DNA from: Allodiplogaster sudhausi
Taxonomy: Eukaryota; Nematoda; Chromadorea; Rhabditida; Diplogasteridae
Length of the DNA stretch: 64,000 nt
Direction: 5' to 3'
Assembly: GCA_945643635.1 (NCBI GenBank)
Contig: CALZFC010000001.1
Coordinates: 1,694,001 to 1,758,000, forward strand
Shown here: positions 38,701-51,614 of the stretch, in pieces
Numbering within the stretch: the first letter of the stretch is position 1
Layout of the letters: every line of letters starts with the position of its first letter
Program-made: the position numbers and the translations under genes
The notes under the pieces: generated by a model
Database searches by the model: none
What the model was told of the DNA's origin: nothing
Seen by the model: only the letters and a program-made list of their open reading frames with translations

Positions 38701-41700
38701 TTTTCCGTAGAATACGGCTGTAATACTTCCCAGGTTCCTACTTCTATATTAAAGCCGGAACGAGCATGGCATGCTTGATTAAGTAAGAATTTCATGACCA
38801 TCGCCTGCCTACACAAGGTCGGCGCATACTTTTTCCAATCGACATGAATTGTGGCGGAAACTGACTCAAATTTTCCGTAGAATACGGCTGTAATACTTCC
38901 CAGGTTCCTACTTCTATATTAAAGCCGGAACGAGCATGGCATGCTTGATTAAGTAAGAATTTCATGACCATCGCCTGCCTACACAAGGTCGGCGCATACT
39001 TTTTCCAATCGACATGAATTGTGGCGGAAACTGACTCAAATTTTCCGTAGAATACGGCTGTAATACTTCCCAGGTTCCTACTTCTATATTAAAGCCGGAA
39101 CGAGCATGGCATGCTTGATTAAGTAAGAATTTCATGACCATCGCCTGCCTACACAAGGTCGGCGCATACTTTTTCCAATCGACATGAATTGTGGCGGAAA
39201 CTGACTCAAATTTTCCGTAGAATACGGCTGTAATACTTCCCAGGTTCCTACTTCTATATTAAAGCCGGAACGAGCATGGCATGCTTGATTAAGTAAGAAT
39301 TTCATGACCATCGCCTGCCTACACAAGGTCGGCGCATACTTTTTCCAATCGACATGAATTGTGGCGGAAACTGACTCAAATTTTCCGTAGAATACGGCTG
39401 TAATACTTCCCAGGTTCCTACTTCTATATTAAAGCCGGAACGAGCATGGCATGCTTGATTAAGTAAGAATTTCATGACCATCGCCTGCCTACACAAGGTC
39501 GGCGCATACTTTTTCCAATCGACATGAATTGTGGCGGAAACTGACTCAAATTTTCCGTAGAATACGGCTGTAATACTTCCCAGGTTCCTACTTCTATATT
39601 AAAGCCGGAACGAGCATGGCATGCTTGATTAAGTAAGAATTTCATGACCATCGCCTGCCTACACAAGGTCGGCGCATACTTTTTCCAATCGACATGAATT
39701 GTGGCGGAAACTGACTCAAATTTTCCGTAGAATACGGCTGTAATACTTCCTAGGTTCCTACTTCTATATTAAAGCCGGAACGAGCATGGCATGCTTGATT
39801 AAGTAAGAATTTCATGACCATCGCCTGCCTACACAAGGTCGGCGCATACTTTTTCCAATCGACATGAATTGTGGCGGAAACTGACTCAAATTTTCCGTAG
39901 AATACGGCTGTAATACTTCCCAGGTTCCTACTTCTATATTAAAGCCGGAACGAGCATGGCATGCTTGATTAAGTAAGAATTTCATGACCATCGCCTGCCT
40001 ACACAAGGTCGGCGCATACTTTTTCCAATCGACATGAATTGTGGCGGAAACTGACTCAAATTTTCCGTAGAATACGGCTGTAATACTTCCCAGGTTCCTA
40101 CTTCTATATTAAAGCCGGAACGAGCATGGCATGCTTGATTAAGTAAGAATTTCATGACCATCGCCTGCCTACACAAGGTCGGCGCATACTTTTTCCAATC
40201 GACATGAATTGTGGCGGAAACTGACTCAAATTTTCCGTAGAATACGGCTGTAATACTTCCTAGGTTCCTACTTCTATATTAAAGCCGGAACGAGCATGGC
40301 ATGCTTGATTAAGTAAGAATTTCATGACCATCGCCTGCCTACACAAGGTCGGCGCATACTTTTTCCAATCGACATGAATTGTGGCGGAAACTGACTCAAA
40401 TTTTCCGTAGAATACGGCTGTAATACTTCCCAGGTTCCTACTTCTATATTAAAGCCGGAACGAGCATGGCATGCTTGATTAAGTAAGAATTTCATGACCA
40501 TCGCCTGCCTACACAAGGTCGGCGCATACTTTTTCCAATCGACATGAATTGTGGCGGAAACTGACTCAAATTTTCCGTAGAATACGGCTGTAATACTTCC
40601 CAGGTTCCTACTTCTATATTAAAGCCGGAACGAGCATGGCATGCTTGATTAAGTAAGAATTTCATGACCATCGCCTGCCTACACAAGGTCGGCGCATACT
40701 TTTTCCAATCGACATGAATTGTGGCGGAAACTGACTCAAATTTTCCGTAGAATACGGCTGTAATACTTCCCAGGTTCCTACTTCTATATTAAAGCCGGAA
40801 CGAGCATGGCATGCTTGATTAAGTAAGAATTTCATGACCATCGCCTGCCTACACAAGGTCGGCGCATACTTTTTCCAATCGACATGAATTGTGGCGGAAA
40901 CTGACTCAAATTTTCCGTAGAATACGGCTGTAATACTTCCTAGGTTCCTACTTCTATATTAAAGCCGGAACGAGCATGGCATGCTTGATTAAGTAAGAAT
41001 TTCATGACCATCGCCTGCCTACACAAGGTCGGCGCATACTTTTTCCAATCGACATGAATTGTGGCGGAAACTGACTCAAATTTTCCGTAGAATACGGCTG
41101 TAATACTTCCCAGGTTCCTACTTCTATATTAAAGCCGGAACGAGCATGGCATGCTTGATTAAGTAAGAATTTCATGACCATCGCCTGCCTACACAAGGTC
41201 GGCGCATACTTTTTCCAATCGACATGAATTGTGGCGGAAACTGACTCAAATTTTCCGTAGAATACGGCTGTAATACTTCCCAGGTTCCTACTTCTATATT
41301 AAAGCCGGAACGAGCATGGCATGCTTGATTAAGTAAGAATTTCATGACCATCGCCTGCCTACACAAGGTCGGCGCATACTTTTTCCAATCGACATGAATT
41401 GTGGCGGAAACTGACTCAAATTTTCCGTAGAATACGGCTGTAATACTTCCCAGGTTCCTACTTCTATATTAAAGCCGGAACGAGCATGGCATGCTTGATT
41501 AAGTAAGAATTTCATGACCATCGCCTGCCTACACAAGGTCGGCGCATACTTTTTCCAATCGACATGAATTGTGGCGGAAACTGACTCAAATTTTCCGTAG
41601 AATACGGCTGTAATACTTCCTAGGTTCCTACTTCTATATTAAAGCCGGAACGAGCATGGCATGCTTGATTAAGTAAGAATTTCATGACCATCGCCTGCCT

Positions 41701-44700
41701 ACACAAGGTCGGCGCATACTTTTTCCAATCGACATGAATTGTGGCGGAAACTGACTCAAATTTTCCGTAGAATACGGCTGTAATACTTCCTAGGTTCCTA
41801 CTTCTATATTAAAGCCGGAACGAGCATGGCATGCTTGATTAAGTAAGAATTTCATGACCATCGCCTGCCTACACAAGGTCGGCGCATACTTTTTCCAATC
41901 GACATGAATTGTGGCGGAAACTGACTCAAATTTTCCGTAGAATACGGCTGTAATACTTCCCAGGTTCCTACTTCTATATTAAAGCCGGAACGAGCATGGC
42001 ATGCTTGATTAAGTAAGAATTTCATGACCATCGCCTGCCTACACAAGGTCGGCGCATACTTTTTCCAATCGACATGAATTGTGGCGGAAACTGACTCAAA
42101 TTTTCCGTAGAATACGGCTGTAATACTTCCCAGGTTCCTACTTCTATATTAAAGCCGGAACGAGCATGGCATGCTTGATTAAGTAAGAATTTCATGACCA
42201 TCGCCTGCCTACACAAGGTCGGCGCATACTTTTTCCAATCGACATGAATTGTGGCGGAAACTGACTCAAATTTTCCGTAGAATACGGCTGTAATACTTCC
42301 CAGGTTCCTACTTCTATATTAAAGCCGGAACGAGCATGGCATGCTTGATTAAGTAAGAATTTCATGACCATCGCCTGCCTACACAAGGTCGGCGCATACT
42401 TTTTCCAATCGACATGAATTGTGGCGGAAACTGACTCAAATTTTCCGTAGAATACGGCTGTAATACTTCCCAGGTTCCTACTTCTATATTAAAGCCGGAA
42501 CGAGCATGGCATGCTTGATTAAGTAAGAATTTCATGACCATCGCCTGCCTACACAAGGTCGGCGCATACTTTTTCCAATCGACATGAATTGTGGCGGAAA
42601 CTGACTCAAATTTTCCGTAGAATACGGCTGTAATACTTCCCAGGTTCCTACTTCTATATTAAAGCCGGAACGAGCATGGCATGCTTGATTAAGTAAGAAT
42701 TTCATGACCATCGCCTGCCTACACAAGGTCGGCGCATACTTTTTCCAATCGACATGAATTGTGGCGGAAACTGACTCAAATTTTCCGTAGAATACGGCTG
42801 TAATACTTCCCAGGTTCCTACTTCTATATTAAAGCCGGAACGAGCATGGCATGCTTGATTAAGTAAGAATTTCATGACCATCGCCTGCCTACACAAGGTC
42901 GGCGCATACTTTTTCCAATCGACATGAATTGTGGCGGAAACTGACTCAAATTTTCCGTAGAATACGGCTGTAATACTTCCTAGGTTCCTACTTCTATATT
43001 AAAGCCGGAACGAGCATGGCATGCTTGATTAAGTAAGAATTTCATGACCATCGCCTGCCTACACAAGGTCGGCGCATACTTTTTCCAATCGACATGAATT
43101 GTGGCGGAAACTGACTCAAATTTTCCGTAGAATACGGCTGTAATACTTCCCAGGTTCCTACTTCTATATTAAAGCCGGAACGAGCATGGCATGCTTGATT
43201 AAGTAAGAATTTCATGACCATCGCCTGCCTACACAAGGTCGGCGCATACTTTTTCCAATCGACATGAATTGTGGCGGAAACTGACTCAAATTTTCCGTAG
43301 AATACGGCTGTAATACTTCCCAGGTTCCTACTTCTATATTAAAGCCGGAACGAGCATGGCATGCTTGATTAAGTAAGAATTTCATGACCATCGCCTGCCT
43401 ACACAAGGTCGGCGCATACTTTTTCCAATCGACATGAATTGTGGCGGAAACTGACTCAAATTTTCCGTAGAATACGGCTGTAATACTTCCTAGGTTCCTA
43501 CTTCTATATTAAAGCCGGAACGAGCATGGCATGCTTGATTAAGTAAGAATTTCATGACCATCGCCTGCCTACACAAGGTCGGCGCATACTTTTTCCAATC
43601 GACATGAATTGTGGCGGAAACTGACTCAAATTTTCCGTAGAATACGGCTGTAATACTTCCCAGGTTCCTACTTCTATATTAAAGCCGGAACGAGCATGGC
43701 ATGCTTGATTAAGTAAGAATTTCATGACCATCGCCTGCCTACACAAGGTCGGCGCATACTTTTTCCAATCGACATGAATTGTGGCGGAAACTGACTCAAA
43801 TTTTCCGTAGAATACGGCTGTAATACTTCCTAGGTTCCTACTTCTATATTAAAGCCGGAACGAGCATGGCATGCTTGATTAAGTAAGAATTTCATGACCA
43901 TCGCCTGCCTACACAAGGTCGGCGCATACTTTTTCCAATCGACATGAATTGTGGCGGAAACTGACTCAAATTTTCCGTAGAATACGGCTGTAATACTTCC
44001 TAGGTTCCTACTTCTATATTAAAGCCGGAACGAGCATGGCATGCTTGATTAAGTAAGAATTTCATGACCATCGCCTGCCTACACAAGGTCGGCGCATACT
44101 TTTTCCAATCGACATGAATTGTGGCGGAAACTGACTCAAATTTTCCGTAGAATACGGCTGTAATACTTCCTAGGTTCCTACTTCTATATTAAAGCCGGAA
44201 CGAGCATGGCATGCTTGATTAAGTAAGAATTTCATGACCATCGCCTGCCTACACAAGGTCGGCGCATACTTTTTCCAATCGACATGAATTGTGGCGGAAA
44301 CTGACTCAAATTTTCCGTAGAATACGGCTGTAATACTTCCTAGGTTCCTACTTCTATATTAAAGCCGGAACGAGCATGGCATGCTTGATTAAGTAAGAAT
44401 TTCATGACCATCGCCTGCCTACACAAGGTCGGCGCATACTTTTTCCAATCGACATGAATTGTGGCGGAAACTGACTCAAATTTTCCGTAGAATACGGCTG
44501 TAATACTTCCCAGGTTCCTACTTCTATATTAAAGCCGGAACGAGCATGGCATGCTTGATTAAGTAAGAATTTCATGACCATCGCCTGCCTACACAAGGTC
44601 GGCGCATACTTTTTCCAATCGACATGAATTGTGGCGGAAACTGACTCAAATTTTCCGTAGAATACGGCTGTAATACTTCCCAGGTTCCTACTTCTATATT

Positions 44701-47700
44701 AAAGCCGGAACGAGCATGGCATGCTTGATTAAGTAAGAATTTCATGACCATCGCCTGCCTACACAAGGTCGGCGCATACTTTTTCCAATCGACATGAATT
44801 GTGGCGGAAACTGACTCAAATTTTCCGTAGAATACGGCTGTAATACTTCCCAGGTTCCTACTTCTATATTAAAGCCGGAACGAGCATGGCATGCTTGATT
44901 AAGTAAGAATTTCATGACCATCGCCTGCCTACACAAGGTCGGCGCATACTTTTTCCAATCGACATGAATTGTGGCGGAAACTGACTCAAATTTTCCGTAG
45001 AATACGGCTGTAATACTTCCTAGGTTCCTACTTCTATATTAAAGCCGGAACGAGCATGGCATGCTTGATTAAGTAAGAATTTCATGACCATCGCCTGCCT
45101 ACACAAGGTCGGCGCATACTTTTTCCAATCGACATGAATTGTGGCGGAAACTGACTCAAATTTTCCGTAGAATACGGCTGTAATACTTCCTAGGTTCCTA
45201 CTTCTATATTAAAGCCGGAACGAGCATGGCATGCTTGATTAAGTAAGAATTTCATGACCATCGCCTGCCTACACAAGGTCGGCGCATACTTTTTCCAATC
45301 GACATGAATTGTGGCGGAAACTGACTCAAATTTTCCGTAGAATACGGCTGTAATACTTCCTAGGTTCCTACTTCTATATTAAAGCCGGAACGAGCATGGC
45401 ATGCTTGATTAAGTAAGAATTTCATGACCATCGCCTGCCTACACAAGGTCGGCGCATACTTTTTCCAATCGACATGAATTGTGGCGGAAACTGACTCAAA
45501 TTTTCCGTAGAATACGGCTGTAATACTTCCTAGGTTCCTACTTCTATATTAAAGCCGGAACGAGCATGGCATGCTTGATTAAGTAAGAATTTCATGACCA
45601 TCGCCTGCCTACACAAGGTCGGCGCATACTTTTTCCAATCGACATGAATTGTGGCGGAAACTGACTCAAATTTTCCGTAGAATACGGCTGTAATACTTCC
45701 TAGGTTCCTACTTCTATATTAAAGCCGGAACGAGCATGGCATGCTTGATTAAGTAAGAATTTCATGACCATCGCCTGCCTACACAAGGTCGGCGCATACT
45801 TTTTCCAATCGACATGAATTGTGGCGGAAACTGACTCAAATTTTCCGTAGAATACGGCTGTAATACTTCCCAGGTTCCTACTTCTATATTAAAGCCGGAA
45901 CGAGCATGGCATGCTTGATTAAGTAAGAATTTCATGACCATCGCCTGCCTACACAAGGTCGGCGCATACTTTTTCCAATCGACATGAATTGTGGCGGAAA
46001 CTGACTCAAATTTTCCGTAGAATACGGCTGTAATACTTCCTAGGTTCCTACTTCTATATTAAAGCCGGAACGAGCATGGCATGCTTGATTAAGTAAGAAT
46101 TTCATGACCATCGCCTGCCTACACAAGGTCGGCGCATACTTTTTCCAATCGACATGAATTGTGGCGGAAACTGACTCAAATTTTCCGTAGAATACGGCTG
46201 TAATACTTCCTAGGTTCCTACTTCTATATTAAAGCCGGAACGAGCATGGCATGCTTGATTAAGTAAGAATTTCATGACCATCGCCTGCCTACACAAGGTC
46301 GGCGCATACTTTTTCCAATCGACATGAATTGTGGCGGAAACTGACTCAAATTTTCCGTAGAATACGGCTGTAATACTTCCTAGGTTCCTACTTCTATATT
46401 AAAGCCGGAACGAGCATGGCATGCTTGATTAAGTAAGAATTTCATGACCATCGCCTGCCTACACAAGGTCGGCGCATACTTTTTCCAATCGACATGAATT
46501 GTGGCGGAAACTGACTCAAATTTTCCGTAGAATACGGCTGTAATACTTCCTAGGTTCCTACTTCTATATTAAAGCCGGAACGAGCATGGCATGCTTGATT
46601 AAGTAAGAATTTCATGACCATCGCCTGCCTACACAAGGTCGGCGCATACTTTTTCCAATCGACATGAATTGTGGCGGAAACTGACTCAAATTTTCCGTAG
46701 AATACGGCTGTAATACTTCCTAGGTTCCTACTTCTATATTAAAGCCGGAACGAGCATGGCATGCTTGATTAAGTAAGAATTTCATGACCATCGCCTGCCT
46801 ACACAAGGTCGGCGCATACTTTTTCCAATCGACATGAATTGTGGCGGAAACTGACTCAAATTTTCCGTAGAATACGGCTGTAATACTTCCCAGGTTCCTA
46901 CTTCTATATTAAAGCCGGAACGAGCATGGCATGCTTGATTAAGTAAGAATTTCATGACCATCGCCTGCCTACACAAGGTCGGCGCATACTTTTTCCAATC
47001 GACATGAATTGTGGCGGAAACTGACTCAAATTTTCCGTAGAATACGGCTGTAATACTTCCCAGGTTCCTACTTCTATATTAAAGCCGGAACGAGCATGGC
47101 ATGCTTGATTAAGTAAGAATTTCATGACCATCGCCTGCCTACACAAGGTCGGCGCATACTTTTTCCAATCGACATGAATTGTGGCGGAAACTGACTCAAA
47201 TTTTCCGTAGAATACGGCTGTAATACTTCCTAGGTTCCTACTTCTATATTAAAGCCGGAACGAGCATGGCATGCTTGATTAAGTAAGAATTTCATGACCA
47301 TCGCCTGCCTACACAAGGTCGGCGCATACTTTTTCCAATCGACATGAATTGTGGCGGAAACTGACTCAAATTTTCCGTAGAATACGGCTGTAATACTTCC
47401 TAGGTTCCTACTTCTATATTAAAGCCGGAACGAGCATGGCATGCTTGATTAAGTAAGAATTTCATGACCATCGCCTGCCTACACAAGGTCGGCGCATACT
47501 TTTTCCAATCGACATGAATTGTGGCGGAAACTGACTCAAATTTTCCGTAGAATACGGCTGTAATACTTCCTAGGTTCCTACTTCTATATTAAAGCCGGAA
47601 CGAGCATGGCATGCTTGATTAAGTAAGAATTTCATGACCATCGCCTGCCTACACAAGGTCGGCGCATACTTTTTCCAATCGACATGAATTGTGGCGGAAA

Positions 47701-50700
47701 CTGACTCAAATTTTCCGTAGAATACGGCTGTAATACTTCCTAGGTTCCTACTTCTATATTAAAGCCGGAACGAGCATGGCATGCTTGATTAAGTAAGAAT
47801 TTCATGACCATCGCCTGCCTACACAAGGTCGGCGCATACTTTTTCCAATCGACATGAATTGTGGCGGAAACTGACTCAAATTTTCCGTAGAATACGGCTG
47901 TAATACTTCCCAGGTTCCTACTTCTATATTAAAGCCGGAACGAGCATGGCATGCTTGATTAAGTAAGAATTTCATGACCATCGCCTGCCTACACAAGGTC
48001 GGCGCATACTTTTTCCAATCGACATGAATTGTGGCGGAAACTGACTCAAATTTTCCGTAGAATACGGCTGTAATACTTCCCAGGTTCCTACTTCTATATT
48101 AAAGCCGGAACGAGCATGGCATGCTTGATTAAGTAAGAATTTCATGACCATCGCCTGCCTACACAAGGTCGGCGCATACTTTTTCCAATCGACATGAATT
48201 GTGGCGGAAACTGACTCAAATTTTCCGTAGAATACGGCTGTAATACTTCCCAGGTTCCTACTTCTATATTAAAGCCGGAACGAGCATGGCATGCTTGATT
48301 AAGTAAGAATTTCATGACCATCGCCTGCCTACACAAGGTCGGCGCATACTTTTTCCAATCGACATGAATTGTGGCGGAAACTGACTCAAATTTTCCGTAG
48401 AATACGGCTGTAATACTTCCCAGGTTCCTACTTCTATATTAAAGCCGGAACGAGCATGGCATGCTTGATTAAGTAAGAATTTCATGACCATCGCCTGCCT
48501 ACACAAGGTCGGCGCATACTTTTTCCAATCGACATGAATTGTGGCGGAAACTGACTCAAATTTTCCGTAGAATACGGCTGTAATACTTCCTAGGTTCCTA
48601 CTTCTATATTAAAGCCGGAACGAGCATGGCATGCTTGATTAAGTAAGAATTTCATGACCATCGCCTGCCTACACAAGGTCGGCGCATACTTTTTCCAATC
48701 GACATGAATTGTGGCGGAAACTGACTCAAATTTTCCGTAGAATACGGCTGTAATACTTCCTAGGTTCCTACTTCTATATTAAAGCCGGAACGAGCATGGC
48801 ATGCTTGATTAAGTAAGAATTTCATGACCATCGCCTGCCTACACAAGGTCGGCGCATACTTTTTCCAATCGACATGAATTGTGGCGGAAACTGACTCAAA
48901 TTTTCCGTAGAATACGGCTGTAATACTTCCCAGGTTCCTACTTCTATATTAAAGCCGGAACGAGCATGGCATGCTTGATTAAGTAAGAATTTCATGACCA
49001 TCGCCTGCCTACACAAGGTCGGCGCATACTTTTTCCAATCGACATGAATTGTGGCGGAAACTGACTCAAATTTTCCGTAGAATACGGCTGTAATACTTCC
49101 CAGGTTCCTACTTCTATATTAAAGCCGGAACGAGCATGGCATGCTTGATTAAGTAAGAATTTCATGACCATCGCCTGCCTACACAAGGTCGGCGCATACT
49201 TTTTCCAATCGACATGAATTGTGGCGGAAACTGACTCAAATTTTCCGTAGAATACGGCTGTAATACTTCCCAGGTTCCTACTTCTATATTAAAGCCGGAA
49301 CGAGCATGGCATGCTTGATTAAGTAAGAATTTCATGACCATCGCCTGCCTACACAAGGTCGGCGCATACTTTTTCCAATCGACATGAATTGTGGCGGAAA
49401 CTGACTCAAATTTTCCGTAGAATACGGCTGTAATACTTCCCAGGTTCCTACTTCTATATTAAAGCCGGAACGAGCATGGCATGCTTGATTAAGTAAGAAT
49501 TTCATGACCATCGCCTGCCTACACAAGGTCGGCGCATACTTTTTCCAATCGACATGAATTGTGGCGGAAACTGACTCAAATTTTCCGTAGAATACGGCTG
49601 TAATACTTCCTAGGTTCCTACTTCTATATTAAAGCCGGAACGAGCATGGCATGCTTGATTAAGTAAGAATTTCATGACCATCGCCTGCCTACACAAGGTC
49701 GGCGCATACTTTTTCCAATCGACATGAATTGTGGCGGAAACTGACTCAAATTTTCCGTAGAATACGGCTGTAATACTTCCCAGGTTCCTACTTCTATATT
49801 AAAGCCGGAACGAGCATGGCATGCTTGATTAAGTAAGAATTTCATGACCATCGCCTGCCTACACAAGGTCGGCGCATACTTTTTCCAATCGACATGAATT
49901 GTGGCGGAAACTGACTCAAATTTTCCGTAGAATACGGCTGTAATACTTCCTAGGTTCCTACTTCTATATTAAAGCCGGAACGAGCATGGCATGCTTGATT
50001 AAGTAAGAATTTCATGACCATCGCCTGCCTACACAAGGTCGGCGCATACTTTTTCCAATCGACATGAATTGTGGCGGAAACTGACTCAAATTTTCCGTAG
50101 AATACGGCTGTAATACTTCCCAGGTTCCTACTTCTATATTAAAGCCGGAACGAGCATGGCATGCTTGATTAAGTAAGAATTTCATGACCATCGCCTGCCT
50201 ACACAAGGTCGGCGCATACTTTTTCCAATCGACATGAATTGTGGCGGAAACTGACTCAAATTTTCCGTAGAATACGGCTGTAATACTTCCTAGGTTCCTA
50301 CTTCTATATTAAAGCCGGAACGAGCATGGCATGCTTGATTAAGTAAGAATTTCATGACCATCGCCTGCCTACACAAGGTCGGCGCATACTTTTTCCAATC
50401 GACATGAATTGTGGCGGAAACTGACTCAAATTTTCCGTAGAATACGGCTGTAATACTTCCCAGGTTCCTACTTCTATATTAAAGCCGGAACGAGCATGGC
50501 ATGCTTGATTAAGTAAGAATTTCATGACCATCGCCTGCCTACACAAGGTCGGCGCATACTTTTTCCAATCGACATGAATTGTGGCGGAAACTGACTCAAA
50601 TTTTCCGTAGAATACGGCTGTAATACTTCCCAGGTTCCTACTTCTATATTAAAGCCGGAACGAGCATGGCATGCTTGATTAAGTAAGAATTTCATGACCA

Positions 50701-51275
50701 TCGCCTGCCTACACAAGGTCGGCGCATACTTTTTCCAATCGACATGAATTGTGGCGGAAACTGACTCAAATTTTCCGTAGAATACGGCTGTAATACTTCC
50801 TAGGTTCCTACTTCTATATTAAAGCCGGAACGAGCATGGCATGCTTGATTAAGTAAGAATTTCATGACCATCGCCTGCCTACACAAGGTCGGCGCATACT
50901 TTTTCCAATCGACATGAATTGTGGCGGAAACTGACTCAAATTTTCCGTAGAATACGGCTGTAATACTTCCCAGGTTCCTACTTCTATATTAAAGCCGGAA
51001 CGAGCATGGCATGCTTGATTAAGTAAGAATTTCATGACCATCGCCTGCCTACACAAGGTCGGCGCATACTTTTTCCAATCGACATGAATTGTGGCGGAAA
51101 CTGACTCAAATTTTCCGTAGAATACGGCTGTAATACTTCCTAGGTTCCTACTTCTATATTAAAGCCGGAACGAGCATGGCATGCTTGATTAAGTAAGAAT
51201 TTCATGACCATCGCCTGCCTACACAAGGTCGGCGCATACTTTTTCCAATCGACATGAATTGTGGCGGAAACTGAC
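32746..51275. repeat. Core region with interspersed C36T variant
   Basis: The same phase and sequence as the preceding core, but 33 monomers carry T at position 36 (CCTAGG). One stands alone at 32,781. The other 32 lie between 39,751 and 51,141, a stretch of 68 monomers. The density rises from isolated copies (39,751; 40,261; 40,941; 41,621; 41,791; 42,981; 43,491), through runs, to scattered copies again, ending at 51,141. No other substitution or indel was noticed in this stretch. The affected C is in a CAG context; on the minus strand it turns TGG into TAG. The mixture looks like a new variant in the course of spreading. Confidence 0.9.
43796..47875. repeat. Dense block of C36T monomers
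   Basis: Eighteen of 24 consecutive monomers carry T at position 36. They occur in runs of four (43,831-44,341), five (45,021-45,701), five (46,041-46,721) and four (47,231-47,741), separated by three, one and two C monomers. Two adjacent 1,020-bp segments starting at 44,986 and 46,006 have the same order, five T then one C, suggesting a six-monomer duplication. Confidence 0.75.
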
Positions 51276-51614
51276 TCAAATTTTCCGTAGAATACGGCTG
51301 TAATACTTCCCAGGTTCCTACTTCTATATTAAAGCCGGAACGAGCATGGCATGCTTGATTAAGTAAGAATTTCATGACCATCGCCTGCCTACACAAGGTC
51401 GGCGCATACTTTTTCCAATCGACATGAATTGTGGCGGAAACTGACTCAAATTTTCCGTAGAATACGGCTGTAATACTTCCCAGGTTCCTACTTCTATATT
51501 AAAGCCGGAACGAGCATGGCATGCTTGATTAAGTAAGAATTTCATGACCATCGCCTGCCTACACAAGGTCGGCGCATACTTTTTCCAATCGACATGATTG
51601 TGGCGGAAACTGAC
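49916..51614. repeat. Possible five-monomer duplication (T-C-T-C-C twice)
   Basis: At position 36 the ten monomers read T-C-T-C-C followed by T-C-T-C-C, two adjacent units of 850 bp and 849 bp. The second ends with the 1-bp deletion at about 51,597, absent from the first. Only one informative site supports the repeat, so it could be chance. Confidence 0.4.
51591..51600. other. 1-bp deletion at the edge of the C36T region
   Basis: GACATGATTG replaces GACATGAATTG, making one 169-bp monomer. It is the only length change between 15,956 and 57,199. The last C36T copy lies 456 bp upstream, and none was found downstream, so the deletion sits close to a domain border. Confidence 0.9.

Noticed and set aside
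15956..51596. Artificial or simulated sequence
   Set aside because: The flanks show graded haplotypes, linked private variants and complex junctions expected of a natural array. However, the exact length of the identical stretch may still reflect assembly limits.
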